Shown here in pieces: positions 16,865 to 25,962 of a DNA stretch of 64,000 nt (the first letter of the stretch is position 1; every line of letters starts with the position of its first letter). The translations under genes were made by a program, and so were the position numbers. The notes under the pieces were generated by a model, which made no database searches, had not been told where the DNA came from, and was given only the letters and a program-made list of their open reading frames with translations. This stretch comes from Geitlerinema sp. PCC 9228 (GTDB lineage Bacteria; Cyanobacteriota; Cyanobacteriia; Cyanobacteriales; PCC-9228): positions 1-64,000 of the forward strand of contig NZ_LNDC01000095.1 of assembly GCF_001870905.1 (NCBI RefSeq). The letters run 5' to 3'.

Positions 16865-18328
16865 CTAGGCACTAGCAGGGGAAGGCTGCAATTTACCAGC
16901 TTTTGCCAAAATGGCTTTGGCGGCTTGCCTGCCGGAAATGGTCGCTCCTTCCATACTGTCGATATAATCTTGTTTGGTATAGCTACCCGCCAGGAAGAAA
17001 TTCACCACCGGCGTATCTTGGTCGGGTCGATAGGGTTCCATGCCGGGGGCTTCCCGATAGAGAGATTGGGCGAGTTTGACTACGTTATACCAGGTCATGT
17101 TGAGCTCTCGCGACGAAGGAAAGAGCTGGTGCACTTGTTCCAAAACGTGGTAGGCAATCTCTTCATTGCTTTGTTTAATAAATGGATCCCCTGGGGTTAG
17201 CACCAGTTGCAACAGGGAACCGCTGCCGGTTTTGTAGTAATCGCTGGGGCTGGATAGGGCTAAATCCGAAAAACAAGAAAAATCGGCATCTGGGGTGTAT
17301 AATAAATTATCGATACCAGCAGCGCGATCGCATTGTTTCCTGGCTTGCGGGTCGTTGAGTTCCGTTACCCAACCGTCAAATCGCAGTTGCACTGTTGCCA
17401 CGGGCACCGTATCCAATTGATAAATTTTCTCAAATTCCGACCAGGAACGCCAAGCTTCCGGCAGCAGCCGTTTGATACCGGGAACATCGCAAGCCGCCAC
17501 GTAAGCATCTGCTTGAACCGTGGTTTCTTCGTCTCCGTTTGCTACCACCATCCCCGTTATATAAGTTTCGCCGTTGCTTTCGGCATATTGCAACTGACGA
17601 ACCCGGCGGCGGGTATAAATTTTTGCTCCCCTAGCTTCTAAATAATCGATAATCGGTTTGTGGAGGTAATTGTGGGGGGAACCTTCCAGCATTCGCAACA
17701 CCGAAGCTTCCGTTTTGGCGGCGAAAAACTGGAAAATGGTCAACATGCAACGAGCAGAAATTTGTTCCGTATCGATAAATCCCAAGGCATAGGCAATGGG
17801 ATTCCACATGCGTTCCAGACTTCCTTGAGAACCCCCTTGGCGGCGAAACCAATCGGCAAAGCTGATGTTGTCTAAATCGCGAATGGTCGCCATGGCACCA
17901 TCCAAGTCTACCAAACCACGCACCAGGGGGCTAGTGCCCAGGGCAATGGCGTTTTGGAATTTATCCACGGCGGAAAGTTGGGAGGTGGTGAAAAAGGCTT
18001 TCAGACCGTTAAAGGGGGCACCTGTGAGGAAACGAAAATCGAGGGCACCGATTTTGCCGCCTTGGTTGATGAAGGTATGGATGTGGTCTTTGAGGCGGAG
18101 GTTATCGATGGCACCGACATGTTTCATTAAATCGAACAGGTTGTAGTAGCAGCCGAAAAATACGTGCAATCCCATTTCGATATGGTTGCCATCGTTGTCA
18201 ACCCAGCTGCCGACTTTGCCGCCAACAAAGGGTCGCGATTCGTAAATTTCGACTTCGTGACCGGCATCGACCAATTCTACAGCCGTTGCCATGCCAGCCA
18301 ATCCTGCCCCAGCGATCGCTACACGCAT
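16865..18328 (-). CDS. crtQ: 9,9'-di-cis-zeta-carotene desaturase
   Basis: This 487-residue plant-type desaturase converts zeta-carotene through neurosporene to lycopene in its cis forms, using a quinone acceptor at the thylakoid membrane. The FAD-binding [17 protein letters not shown] lies at residues 7-23, followed by [32 protein letters not shown] and the late [11 protein letters not shown] region are characteristic of Zds rather than phytoene desaturase. Length and start are standard. It heads a minus-strand operon with the SRPBCC and P450 genes. Confidence 0.96.
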   Translation of the reverse strand: MRVAIAGAGLAGMATAVELVDAGHEVEIYESRPFVGGKVGSWVDNDGNHIEMGLHVFFGCYYNLFDLMKHVGAIDNLRLKDHIHTFINQGGKIGALDFRFLTGAPFNGLKAFFTTSQLSAVDKFQNAIALGTSPLVRGLVDLDGAMATIRDLDNISFADWFRRQGGSQGSLERMWNPIAYALGFIDTEQISARCMLTIFQFFAAKTEASVLRMLEGSPHNYLHKPIIDYLEARGAKIYTRRRVRQLQYAESNGETYITGMVVANGDEETTVQADAYVAACDVPGIKRLLPEAWRSWSEFEKIYQLDTVPVATVQLRFDGWVTELNDPQARKQCDRAAGIDNLLYTPDADFSCFSDLALSSPSDYYKTGSGSLLQLVLTPGDPFIKQSNEEIAYHVLEQVHQLFPSSRELNMTWYNVVKLAQSLYREAPGMEPYRPDQDTPVVNFFLAGSYTKQDYIDSMEGATISGRQAAKAILAKAGKLQPSPASA

Positions 18329-18705
18329 GTTCGAACTTCCTTATCCTACTTATATTATCGGTTGGTACTTTATATTTTTTAATGTAGCAGTTTTTGCACC
18401 GGTAGAACAGGTATGGAATTTTCACGGAAATTGGAAATCAATGCCCATCCCTCCATCGGTCTGCCCTGCCAGGGAATGGCTGCTAGTTTTTAAAAACGCT
18501 CCCATCGTTGCCCACAATTGGGAAATATTCTCAATAGGGTAGGGGTCTCGCTTGCTTCTATTCAGGCGTAGATAATGTCAATTCTGAAAAAAACAATGAT
18601 TGTTTCGATTTTCCCGATTTTCCTGGTAAGAGATAAAAATCAAGCGTTGCGACCCTACACAAATGCCAATTATTTCTTGCATATTTTCAAAAAAAAATAG
18701 TAAAT
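18329..18705. other. Upstream region of crtQ, no gene seen
   Basis: This stretch should contain the crtQ promoter. No open frame resembles a protein family and no clear hairpin or repeat was seen. An AT-rich segment at 18329-18390 next to the crtQ start is the best promoter candidate, without a confident -35/-10 pair. Confidence 0.4.
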
Positions 18706-19185
18706 TTACCTCTCTCCTGTGGTTTCTAAAAACTCGGCAAATTGCAAAAGTTCTGTCTGACACTGGCGATAGGTTTGGGAAAGACCATCAACTAGGGGAG
18801 AAATTTGTTTGGCTTCCAGACGAAACGTGTATATATTTCTGACCACATGGCGAAACCCGCGATAGTTGTCTAATGCTTTTAACAGGGAATCCCCAATAAC
18901 TGCCGGTCTAACCCCAGGAACTTCCGCAGCCACTTGCCAAAGGAGTTCCCGATGCCAACGAACGCCGCTAGGTTTGTATTCATCAATAACTTCGACAATG
19001 GTTTCTAAAATACGCTCTATTCCAGTATAAAAACTATGCAAATTGAGAGCAACGCCATCCAAAAAGCGATCGTCTTGAGAAGTGGTATATTGTTGCCAAA
19101 TATCCTGACATCTTTCTACGAGTGTTTCCAGGTCTTTGATATCGCGACGAATTCGACCAGCCAGCGTCAGATAGCGACCGTTCAT
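18706..19185 (-). CDS. HepT-like HEPN-domain ribonuclease toxin
   Basis: This 159-residue all-helical protein is the likely toxin of a MntA/HepT pair. The HEPN catalytic region appears as RGFRHVVRNIYTF around residues 110-125. The pattern RHVVRNIY resembles the HepT-like_2 group, rather than the classical Rx4-6H motif, because Asn takes the place of the usual His. HepT toxins cleave RNA and are silenced by AMP groups transferred by the partner MntA. The start overlaps the end of the antitoxin gene (ATGA), so translation is coupled. A housekeeping role is possible but less likely. Confidence 0.82.
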   Translation of the reverse strand: MNGRYLTLAGRIRRDIKDLETLVERCQDIWQQYTTSQDDRFLDGVALNLHSFYTGIERILETIVEVIDEYKPSGVRWHRELLWQVAAEVPGVRPAVIGDSLLKALDNYRGFRHVVRNIYTFRLEAKQISPLVDGLSQTYRQCQTELLQFAEFLETTGER

Positions 19186-19571
19186 AAATGACGACCTTCT
19201 GTTAAAATGACTTGCCGTAAAGATTCCCGGCAGCGTTCTAATTCGACCAAATCGATTTTAAATTCTGGGGAGAAATCCTGCAATTGAGCCACGGCAGCAA
19301 AGAATTTTTCGACTGGCAACCCTTTTGCAGCTAAATCTAGGTCGGAAGTGAGGGTAAAGCGATCGCATTCCACCGCCGAACCAAATAAAATAACCTCAAC
19401 TGCCCCATAGTCTCTTTTCAAAAATTCAGCCGCTTTTCGAGCAATTTCTTGCCCCCGTTGCCAGCGTTCTTGTTTGCGAGCAATATCTCGTTGTTTTCGT
19501 TTTTGAGCTGTTAAAATATAAGATTCCATATTAGAAGAATTTGGCGATGGGCAATTGTTTTTACTATCCAT
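19182..19571 (-). CDS. MntA-like nucleotidyltransferase antitoxin
   Basis: This 129-residue minimal nucleotidyltransferase has the motif starting GSAVEC and ending SDLDLA (residues about 68-86), carrying the two metal-binding aspartates; it has one residue more than the usual GSx10DxD spacing. The N-terminal 45 residues form a basic helix-rich extension. MntA enzymes transfer AMP onto a tyrosine of HepT and so neutralise it. The ATG lies 2 bases beyond the Uma2 stop; a second in-frame Met at codon 15 (19529) is an alternative. The 4-base overlap with HepT confirms the pair. Confidence 0.85.
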   Translation of the reverse strand: MDSKNNCPSPNSSNMESYILTAQKRKQRDIARKQERWQRGQEIARKAAEFLKRDYGAVEVILFGSAVECDRFTLTSDLDLAAKGLPVEKFFAAVAQLQDFSPEFKIDLVELERCRESLRQVILTEGRHL

Positions 19572-19573
19572 AT

Positions 19574-20212
19574 TTAGGCTTCCGGTTCCACACCCAAATC
19601 TCTTAACTGAGCTGCTAGTCGTTCGGCACGCTGGTATTCTCGTTCGGCACGTTGATATAATTCTACAGAAGACAGAAATTTCTTGCCGTCGGGGCGATAA
19701 ATTTCTAAAGTTTCCGATTTTAGATCGAATTGAATCCCCAATCTAGGGCTAGCCCAAGTGCCGATTTCTTTAATAAAAGACATACCTTCTGTATCTCTCT
19801 GGAAACCCGCTAGTGTGTTTTCATCGGGAGAGTAGATATAATATTCTTTCACACGATAGCGATTATAAAAGTTAAGCTTACTCATCATTGTTTGGGTGCC
19901 ATTTTCAGGAGAAGGAATTTCAAAAACCACTTGAGGGGGAATATTATCCTCTTCCCACTGGCGGTAAGAACCGCGATCGCCTTTCGGTCGATCGAAGACT
20001 ACCATAACATCGGGAGATGTACAAATTTCCGGATGCCCCTCTACTGGATACCACAATAAATTCCTGGCTACAAAAACTTGGGGGTTATCAGAAAACAGAA
20101 TTTCTAGATTTTCCTTAATAAAGGTAATCCAGCGAAACTCCCGGGTATTTTCTGCCAGGGATTTACCGTTGCTATTGGGATACGTAATTGGGCGATTTTC
20201 AGATGTGCTCAT
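19574..20212 (-). CDS. Uma2 family protein (DUF820), copy 1
   Basis: This 212-residue protein belongs to the Uma2 family, a PD-(D/E)xK-like fold greatly expanded in cyanobacteria and of unproven function. Candidate active-site residues are in SPDVMVVFDRPKGDRGSY and QVVFEIPSP, followed by KLNFYNRYRVKEYYIYSPDE. The C-terminus is a charged helix with QRAE repeats ending GVEPEA. I chose the ATG at 20212, which has AGGAGA at ideal spacing, instead of an upstream start adding 23 residues. It is a close paralog of the next gene upstream and is followed after 2 bases by MntA. Confidence 0.85.
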   Translation of the reverse strand: MSTSENRPITYPNSNGKSLAENTREFRWITFIKENLEILFSDNPQVFVARNLLWYPVEGHPEICTSPDVMVVFDRPKGDRGSYRQWEEDNIPPQVVFEIPSPENGTQTMMSKLNFYNRYRVKEYYIYSPDENTLAGFQRDTEGMSFIKEIGTWASPRLGIQFDLKSETLEIYRPDGKKFLSSVELYQRAEREYQRAERLAAQLRDLGVEPEA

Positions 20213-20218
20213 CAATTT

Positions 20219-20224
20219 TCTCCT
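20219..20224 (-). promoter_or_regulatory. Ribosome-binding site for Uma2 copy 1
   Basis: AGGAGA on the minus strand lies 6 bases before the ATG at 20212 and decides that start over the longer upstream frame. Confidence 0.7.
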
Positions 20225-20318
20225 GTATTTCGTTTTATGGATAAAAGTTATTTTTTGCCAATACCATGCTGCTTGCAGCACTGGGTTTTACTCGTTATCT
20301 ATGTCATTTTACAGTAAT

Positions 20319-20981
20319 TTAAGGTTCTGGTTCCACGCCCAAAGCTCTTAACTGAGCTGCCATTCGTTCGGCACGTTGGGATTCCTGTTCGGCACGTTGG
20401 GATTCCTGTTCGGCACGCTGATATAATTCTACAGAAGACAGAAATTTCTTGCCATCGGGGCGATAAATTTCTAAAGTTTCCGAGGTTAAAACAAATTTAA
20501 TTTTTAATCTAGGACTAACCCAATGGTTCATTGTCTCGATAGGATTTAAGTTGCCATTAATTTGTCTTCGGAATCCACTTAATTCGTTTTTATCGGGGTC
20601 GTAACTATAATATTCTTCCACGCCATAGTACTCGTAAAAGTGAAATTTGCGAGTCATCTCTTGAACGCGATTGCCAGGAGAAAGAATTTCAAAAACCACT
20701 TGAGGGGGAATATTATCTTCTTCCCACTGGCGGTAAGAACCGCGATCGCCTTTGGGTCTACCAAATACCACCATAGCATCGGGAGCTACTCGAATTTCGG
20801 GGTGCCCTTCTACTGGATACCAAAGCAAATCCCCCGCCACAAACACTTGTGGGTCATTAGCAAACAGAATTTCTAGATTTTCCTTAACCAAAGTAATCCA
20901 GCGAAACTGCCGGGTATTGTCTGCGGTGGGTTGACCGTCGCTTTCGGGATAAATGATATGGCGATTTGCAGATACGCTCAT
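20319..20981 (-). CDS. Uma2 family protein (DUF820), copy 2
   Basis: This 220-residue paralog of copy 1 has the same landmarks: APDAMVVFGRPKGDRGSY, QVVFEILSPGNR, FYEYYGVEEYYSYDPD. Long stretches are identical between the two, so the duplication is recent. Its C-terminal helix has one more 7-residue QRAEQES unit than copy 1, showing length variation by heptad gain. The ATG at 20981 has AGGGGG upstream; the in-frame start 16 codons further up is less likely. It leads a same-strand run of Uma2, Uma2, MntA, HepT. Confidence 0.85.
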   Translation of the reverse strand: MSVSANRHIIYPESDGQPTADNTRQFRWITLVKENLEILFANDPQVFVAGDLLWYPVEGHPEIRVAPDAMVVFGRPKGDRGSYRQWEEDNIPPQVVFEILSPGNRVQEMTRKFHFYEYYGVEEYYSYDPDKNELSGFRRQINGNLNPIETMNHWVSPRLKIKFVLTSETLEIYRPDGKKFLSSVELYQRAEQESQRAEQESQRAERMAAQLRALGVEPEP

Positions 20982-21122
20982 AATCCCCCTGTTGAAATTA
21001 GAAACTCCTATTTCTAGTTTAATCCCCAATTTGGTCTGTAGAAGATGGGAAAGAGGAGAGGAAAGCGGGAATTTTCGGAAAAATGGTCTTCTAGAATTGG
21101 CAGGTTCCCACTTCCTATGGTT

Positions 21123-24100
21123 TTACCCTTGTTTTGCCGCTGCAGTTTGGATAAATTTTTCGTATTCTGGATAAAACCATTCTGGCAAGCGATCGCGAGC
21201 GTTGGCTACACGCATTTTTTCCGCAGGCAGGTATAACATAGCTGCCATGAGAGCATTGATGGCTTGGGATTGCTTCAAACCTCGACCTTGACGTATCAAT
21301 TCTTGCAAGCGTTCGTTTTCGGAGGCGGTGAGGGATTCTTTTTGGAAACCACTGTGTAGGAGGCTGCGATAGGCTTCTCCGGCTGCTTCTTGATAGACCT
21401 GGGAAAGTTGCTGGGAAGGAACTTTCAGCCAAAAATCGGTGAGTTGCTGGCGTAGCGATCGCAGTTCGTTGGCAATGGCAGTTTCGCTAGGATCGATTTG
21501 ATATAAATTGACGCAACCAATGACCCGATTGGCAAAGTTCCTGGGAAGGGATTTTGATTCGGTTTCGGCAGAAATAGGCGATGGTTCTGTTGCTGGCGAT
21601 GGAAGCGTTTCTTCGGTCGCTTCAGATTGCCAGTTGTAGACCAATTGTTTAAATAGGGGAGCGATTTTTTCGGCGTAGGCACGCGGGTTGAGAAATGGCG
21701 GGGTTTGTTGCATTTTTTGCCAAATGCGATCGCGATATTGCTGGCGTTTTTGCGGATTGTTTGCCAAATCCACTGCCAATTGAATATAGCTATTTTCGCT
21801 AGTAGCAATTAACTCCGGAATTTCCAACTCTCGCAACATGGCTGATGCTTGCCTGGCTCGTAAAGAATTTCCCTGTAAAACAATCGTTGGAATTGAAACT
21901 TCTAGGGGATCGACTGTAGAGTTGGCTCCTGAATATGGATAGGAGTCAAGGTAGATATCAACCAGTTGCAAAGATTTTTTCACATCCGTACGACTAGGCA
22001 AAGCTTTTAGCACCAGTAAACGTTCTTTCGCTACACCATATTTTTCTAAAGTAGCTTGCATTTGGTTGAGAAAAGATGTAGCTGGGTAGGAATTGCTCCA
22101 ACTAGGAGCAAATGGATACAAAAGCAATTTAGAATTGGGCACAGAAGCCAGAATTTTTGCCCAGGTTTCTCGCACTTCGGGAATAATTTTGTAAAAGTTG
22201 GCACCAGAAGCAAAAATAATGGATTGTTCGTCAATTCCCCAACTTTGACGGCTTGCTTGAACCGTGGGTTTCGGAGGTTGCGTTGCGTAGTAACTGAAGC
22301 AAAACCCCGCTCCTTCTAGCAGGAGGAGTTTCTCGTTGTATTGCTCTTGGGGATTGTCTGGTTTCTCGGCTAGTTTTCCAGATATATAATAATCAATATT
22401 TCGCATTCCTGTAGTAACGGGAGAAGAAAAACCAGTAATTTGTACTCTTGCCAAACGATGCAATGCCAACCATGCAATTGTATGGGAAATTGCTGTAACG
22501 TTGCTCCCAATCAATAAAATATCTAAATCGTCGTTACGAATTGTCCGAACTTTATCGTACAAACTTTCAGGAAGTTTGATAAATCGATCCGCGCGATCGC
22601 GACAATAGTTTTCTAGAGAACTGGGATTCTCTTGACAGGCATACAAAATAATTTCAAATTGGTTGCGGTCTAAATATTCAAAAACAGGTAATGTAGTAAA
22701 TGTTTCTGTTTGTGGCTGAAAATGATTATTGACAATTCCCAAACGAATTTTGCGATCGTGGGGGCGTTGGGAAAACTCAAAATCTAATTGACCCCCTTTC
22801 GCGCGCAACGCAAATTCCATCAAACTGGCTCTTTGATGGTATACCTCTTTGAGATTTAGATCGTTAAAATAAAGGGGAATCGTATTTAATTTCCTAGCAA
22901 AAGTCCAAGCAAATTGCTGCCAAAGATGGATATTTTTATTATCTCGAACTTTGGCGTTTATATACCCAACAATTCCTCGTACATATTCAAAATATTGTTC
23001 TGCTTCCCCCAGATTTTGAAACCATCCCGGTGTTTCCACCAAAAAGTCCAAAAGATTTTGCAAAAAGCATTTAGGAACTGGCAAATTTTGATACCACTTG
23101 GCAGGTAGCTGATAGGGATAGTTGTACAACATAGCAACCATCAGAAGCCGCATATCTTGCGGATTTTGCGAAAATTTGGCAAGCGACTGTTTTACAATTG
23201 ATTGTTCGGTTTCATTTTTTGGGTTATTTTTTAACCCAGTATTCAAAACTGTTTCCTTATAATGATGGGAGAACGTTTGTAGAATATTTTTATCTGGGAT
23301 TTGCTTTTTCAAGCTTAATATTTCCCGTGCAATTTGGTAGCGTTTTTTGCTTGCTTGACTCCATGAAATAGCACGATCTGATTGATGGGATTCCAGATGA
23401 TGTCTTTTTGAGGCTTCCTTGTAAATCCCCAAACTGCTAGCTACTTTGTTAGGTATCGAACAAGCAAACCAAATACTCGTTCCTTCAATTGAACCAAATT
23501 CTACAAACTCTGAATTAGAAAAAACGATTTCTTGTACAGCTTCAATAACTCCAAAATTTTTACCTTTCTGGTAGTCATGCCCGCATAAAATGCCCCCAGG
23601 CTTCAAACATTGTAGAGCAATATTGATATCTTTACGTACATTTTCATAATCGTGGGCAGCATCTATAAAAATTAAATCGAAAAATTCTTGCGGCAATAAT
23701 TCTTGAAATTGCTGGGTCGAACCACGCATGACGCGAACGCGATCGCTAAACCATTCAATATTTTTTAAGAAATCTTCAAAAACGCCATAATCGGTTTTTG
23801 GTATTTTGTAAGCAGTTGGATCGGCGTCGAGGCTGCCTCTTTCCTGAAAATTTTTCCATATATCCAGACAATATAGTTCTTTGGCAGAATTTTGCAATCC
23901 GTAACCAATGGCATTACTAGACCTACCTCGATACGAACCAACTTCTAAAATTCTACTGCGATCGGGTAAAGCCGCAACGAGCCGATATAAAGTTAAAATT
24001 TCTAATTCGCTAAACCAGCCTCCTACTCGTTCGACTTTTTCGATAACTTCAGTTTCAATATTTGTTTTGGGCGGTAATTGGTAAATATTCATTGTCTTTT

Positions 24101-25169
24101 TCTTTTTATGTTGATGCTCGTTTTCTTTATGTGAATAATTCCGATTGCTTTTTAACAATTTACGAATATTGTTTTCCACGTCTTTAGGTTGCTTTACAAA
24201 TTCGCAAAAATCCAACCCCTGGGTCCAACTATTATAAAACGCCTCGTTTTTATAGTAAGAATTTGGCAGAAATATGTGTGGTTTACTTAACAGCGTACAT
24301 AGAATATGTCCGTGAAGTCGATTGGTTAAAATCAAGCGATGTTGTAGAAACTGATATGCCCCCGCACAGAGCATCTTTAAAGACAAACGGTGCCACTCTG
24401 GTTGGCTGACGCTAGATAAACTAGTAAAAAGCTCTCTTTGCTGGAACAAATCTATTAAACGATCTTGCAGGCAACGAACCCCCTGCCGAAAAGAAATCCA
24501 ATCGTCAACTACCAAATTATCAATATTTAAATTATCGAACCCTCGATTGTTCTCTTTATCGGTTCTGCGATGGTGTAAAATTGAATTATTTTCGCGTATA
24601 TTCGATGGTAGATTCAGTAAATCAACAAGCTGAAAAGCCATATCTGGCGCTAGATAAACCTTGCACTTGTCAAAATATTTTTGAGCAAACTCATAACTAG
24701 TGCGATCGCGACAAAATAGCGTTAAATCTGGGTGACTGTTCAATATTTTTCTAGCTCTATCCAGTGCCGATTGGCTTTGAAAATAAATTGTTTGTGGAAA
24801 ACTAATAATAGGACGGTCTTGATAGCGAGCAATAATATATTCTCGGAAAGGTTGATGCCACGGCCATATATCTCCGAAGTTGCCCCCACCATGAATAAAA
24901 ATCGGCGCTTTTCCTACTTGCCCTTCCATTTCTTCATGGGAAAAATTATTGCGAGTAGCTACATATCCAATTTTTGTTTTCAAAACATCTTTAAGGTATA
25001 AAACGCCTCCCAACCAAATTAAATGGTCTCCTAAATTAAAATGTCCTGGATAATCGATAAAAGCACAATTATCCACAGAAGGTATAACTTGCAAAGCTGA
25101 ATGCAAAATCCTTTTTACTGTGCCCGAAGTGACTTTTTTGCTTTGTTCGCTTTTCATAGTATTGACCAA
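21123..25169 (-). CDS. Three-domain fusion: pyruvyltransferase-like, SAM methyltransferase, SPINDLY/GT41-like
   Basis: This is a 1348-residue multi-domain enzyme. Residues 30-340 resemble polysaccharide pyruvyltransferases (PGHFNLGDHLIWLGG, FIHGGGNFGDIW, LTNRLHGHILC, IFLPNSYYKNEAFY). Residues 375-575 are a methyltransferase (ILEVGSYRGRSS at 407, FIDAAHDYENVRKDI at 501, LKPGGILCGHDY). Residues 805-1180 match SPINDLY/O-GlcNAc transferase-like GT41 enzymes (IRLGIVNNHFQPQ at 808, GANSTVDPLE at 1081, IPTIVLQG). The modules at 675-730 and 1280-1345 are alike and may be scaffold repeats. An internal Met at 360, after an A-rich run and followed by a natural-looking N-terminus, suggests two genes fused recently. 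Protein or glycan decoration near the RTX gene is inferred. Confidence 0.85.
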   Translation of the reverse strand: MVNTMKSEQSKKVTSGTVKRILHSALQVIPSVDNCAFIDYPGHFNLGDHLIWLGGVLYLKDVLKTKIGYVATRNNFSHEEMEGQVGKAPIFIHGGGNFGDIWPWHQPFREYIIARYQDRPIISFPQTIYFQSQSALDRARKILNSHPDLTLFCRDRTSYEFAQKYFDKCKVYLAPDMAFQLVDLLNLPSNIRENNSILHHRRTDKENNRGFDNLNIDNLVVDDWISFRQGVRCLQDRLIDLFQQRELFTSLSSVSQPEWHRLSLKMLCAGAYQFLQHRLILTNRLHGHILCTLLSKPHIFLPNSYYKNEAFYNSWTQGLDFCEFVKQPKDVENNIRKLLKSNRNYSHKENEHQHKKKKTMNIYQLPPKTNIETEVIEKVERVGGWFSELEILTLYRLVAALPDRSRILEVGSYRGRSSNAIGYGLQNSAKELYCLDIWKNFQERGSLDADPTAYKIPKTDYGVFEDFLKNIEWFSDRVRVMRGSTQQFQELLPQEFFDLIFIDAAHDYENVRKDINIALQCLKPGGILCGHDYQKGKNFGVIEAVQEIVFSNSEFVEFGSIEGTSIWFACSIPNKVASSLGIYKEASKRHHLESHQSDRAISWSQASKKRYQIAREILSLKKQIPDKNILQTFSHHYKETVLNTGLKNNPKNETEQSIVKQSLAKFSQNPQDMRLLMVAMLYNYPYQLPAKWYQNLPVPKCFLQNLLDFLVETPGWFQNLGEAEQYFEYVRGIVGYINAKVRDNKNIHLWQQFAWTFARKLNTIPLYFNDLNLKEVYHQRASLMEFALRAKGGQLDFEFSQRPHDRKIRLGIVNNHFQPQTETFTTLPVFEYLDRNQFEIILYACQENPSSLENYCRDRADRFIKLPESLYDKVRTIRNDDLDILLIGSNVTAISHTIAWLALHRLARVQITGFSSPVTTGMRNIDYYISGKLAEKPDNPQEQYNEKLLLLEGAGFCFSYYATQPPKPTVQASRQSWGIDEQSIIFASGANFYKIIPEVRETWAKILASVPNSKLLLYPFAPSWSNSYPATSFLNQMQATLEKYGVAKERLLVLKALPSRTDVKKSLQLVDIYLDSYPYSGANSTVDPLEVSIPTIVLQGNSLRARQASAMLRELEIPELIATSENSYIQLAVDLANNPQKRQQYRDRIWQKMQQTPPFLNPRAYAEKIAPLFKQLVYNWQSEATEETLPSPATEPSPISAETESKSLPRNFANRVIGCVNLYQIDPSETAIANELRSLRQQLTDFWLKVPSQQLSQVYQEAAGEAYRSLLHSGFQKESLTASENERLQELIRQGRGLKQSQAINALMAAMLYLPAEKMRVANARDRLPEWFYPEYEKFIQTAAAKQG

Positions 25170-25962
25170 TAAAATAATTTGTAGAAATAAAAAAGAATAA
25201 CTTTAGAGAAACATCCTCTAGCAGAAAAGTTTTTTACTTATTATTGCAAAACCCTTTATGACAATTCTAGCGACGCTAAGTCTACCATACGTTTGCATTC
25301 TCAGATCGTACGAGCGGCCAAGCATTGCTCAAAAGTAAACTCTAGCGTACAATCGATCTCTACACGGCAGCAAGCAATAACCATCGCTTAACCTTGCAAT
25401 TGGTCTGTGGTAGAGACAATACTTCTGTTTGTGCCGATCGTGAATGTTCCTAGAGCAACCATCTAGACCGAACAGGTGGGCTCTGCTACCTGTAGTTTCG
25501 TTATTCCAGTAGCGCTCCGCTAGGGAGTTGGCCGGTTGAAACTTCACTATCTGTGTGGATAAAACAATTTCTATAGAGACCTTGTTGGTTAAAGCTCGCT
25601 CCTTCCTGTAGAGGCCAAACAGGCGAATTTCAAAACTATGGCAGCTAAATCCTAGACAATAAGGAAAACTTGCCTCTAATCAGTGTAATTTTAAGAAAAA
25701 ATATCTGTTACTTTCGTACTTAGCCAAATTTTGATAGTTTATCGGCAGCCAATGTGGGGTACACTCTAGAACAGAAATTCTACGACTGGCTTAGGAACCA
25801 ACAGTGGCAAACCCTAGTCTACACCAGTAGACACGGAACGAGCAAGTGCGGTAGACTCTCTGGGGATAAAAATACCCAGGCTTAGTGGGCAGTATATCGC
25901 CTGCAACAAGATTCATTGACGGACACAAAGTCAAAGCTGCATTACAAGAGGAGCAAATTCTC
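25170..25962. other. 0.8-kb spacer upstream of the RTX gene
   Basis: No gene was recognised; a 72-codon minus-strand frame at 25329-25547 looks like chance. The region separates two divergent genes, so both promoters should lie here. Imperfect palindromic pieces occur at 25466-25500 and 25505-25535 (AGTAGCGCTCCGCTAGG). An in-frame upstream start of the RTX gene at 25885 was rejected because the ATG at 25963 has its own ribosome-binding site. Confidence 0.4.
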
